From Thermodesulfatator sp. (lineage in GTDB: Bacteria; Desulfobacterota; Thermodesulfobacteria; Thermodesulfobacteriales; Thermodesulfobacteriaceae), in contig JALWCD010000240.1 in NCBI GenBank assembly GCA_027036915.1, forward strand, positions 1 to 5,974: a stretch of 5,974 nt of DNA. The letters run 5' to 3'. The translations under genes and the position numbers were made by a program. This document shows, piece by piece, positions 5,814 to 5,974 of the stretch; positions within the stretch are counted from its first letter, which is position 1, and every line of letters starts with the position of its first letter. The notes under the pieces were generated by a model that worked only from the letters and a program-made list of their open reading frames with translations, had not been told where the DNA came from and did no database searches.

Positions 5814-5974
5814 CGGGAAGATCTCCCCGCAAGGCTCAGCATCCTGCGAAAAACCCGGAGATTTTTAAGGGGCGAAGGGGGAGAGACCTGTCGCACCCCT
5901 TCGGCGCCCCGAATCTTGAGGGCCAGTTTTCTTTCCGGACCCTCTCTGAGCAAGCTTATCTGGTAGGCGTGGAC
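5810..5974 (-). CDS. hdrC: Probable HdrC C-terminal end (54 residues, 5' end off the window)
   Basis: A reading frame enters from the right edge and is open for 54 codons, ending in TGA at 5810-5812, which overlaps the hdrB ATG. The visible tail contains no cysteines, so the two ferredoxin-type motifs of HdrC, if present, lie outside. The pattern (HAYQISLL, a basic helix KLALKIRG, then PLKNLRVFRRML) resembles, from memory, the C-terminal helices of bacterial HdrC proteins, where a Pro-Lys-rich stretch precedes a short RRxx helix. HdrC is also the gene expected directly before hdrB. HdrC would link the HdrA clusters to HdrB. The identification rests mainly on position; the existence of the gene rests on the open frame, the coding style and the exact stop/start overlap. 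Confidence 0.6.
   Translation of the reverse strand, partial: VHAYQISLLREGPERKLALKIRGAEGVRQVSPPSPLKNLRVFRRMLSLAGRSSR

Noticed and set aside
5082..5966. Plus-strand open frame of 294 codons
   Set aside because: It lies opposite hdrB and the end of hdrC, with no recognisable motif; both CCG signatures on the minus strand prove that hdrB is the coding frame.

Overview
The window reads as part of a hydrogen-metabolism locus, and every gene I can support lies on the minus strand. From right to left it holds the C-terminal end of a probable HdrC, then complete HdrB, HdrA, MvhD, MvhG and MvhA. An AT-rich spacer of about 170 bp follows, then the first 160 codons of a Tat-exported [NiFe]-hydrogenase small subunit that runs off the left edge. 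There are no RNA genes, insertion sequences, CRISPR arrays or attachment sites that I can see.

Layout. hdrC (5810-5974, partial), hdrB (5019-5813), hdrA (3145-5022), mvhD (2756-3148), mvhG (1957-2775) and mvhA (657-1976) form one tight transcription unit in which every stop codon overlaps the next start. The overlaps are ATGA-type for hdrC/hdrB, hdrB/hdrA and hdrA/mvhD, and 20 nt for mvhD/mvhG and mvhG/mvhA. The promoter of this operon is outside the window to the right. The spacer at 483-656 carries a sigma-70-like promoter and a strong ribosome binding site for the second hydrogenase gene (1-482, partial).

How the genes work together. HdrABC plus MvhADG is the known flavin-based electron-bifurcating hydrogenase/heterodisulfide reductase complex. 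MvhA/MvhG oxidise H2 and MvhD passes the electrons to HdrA. The HdrA FAD then splits them between ferredoxin and a disulfide reduced at the HdrB non-cubane clusters. In bacteria without coenzyme M and coenzyme B the disulfide acceptor is not settled; a DsrC-type protein is one proposal. The neighbouring exported hydrogenase would handle H2 on the outer face of the membrane, so the locus pairs a cytoplasmic and a periplasmic H2 enzyme.

Organism. The high GC of the genes, the bacterial -35/-10 promoter, the Tat-type group 1 hydrogenase and the Arg/Glu/Leu-rich proteins suggest an anaerobic, probably thermophilic, sulfur-metabolising bacterium, for example of the Thermodesulfobacteriota. This is an inference from style and gene content, not proven by the window. 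The pathway itself is known. The less ordinary points are several substitutions in MvhA motifs that are normally well conserved, a divergent MvhD, the pairing of two hydrogenase loci, and an excess of the palindrome TCCGGA.
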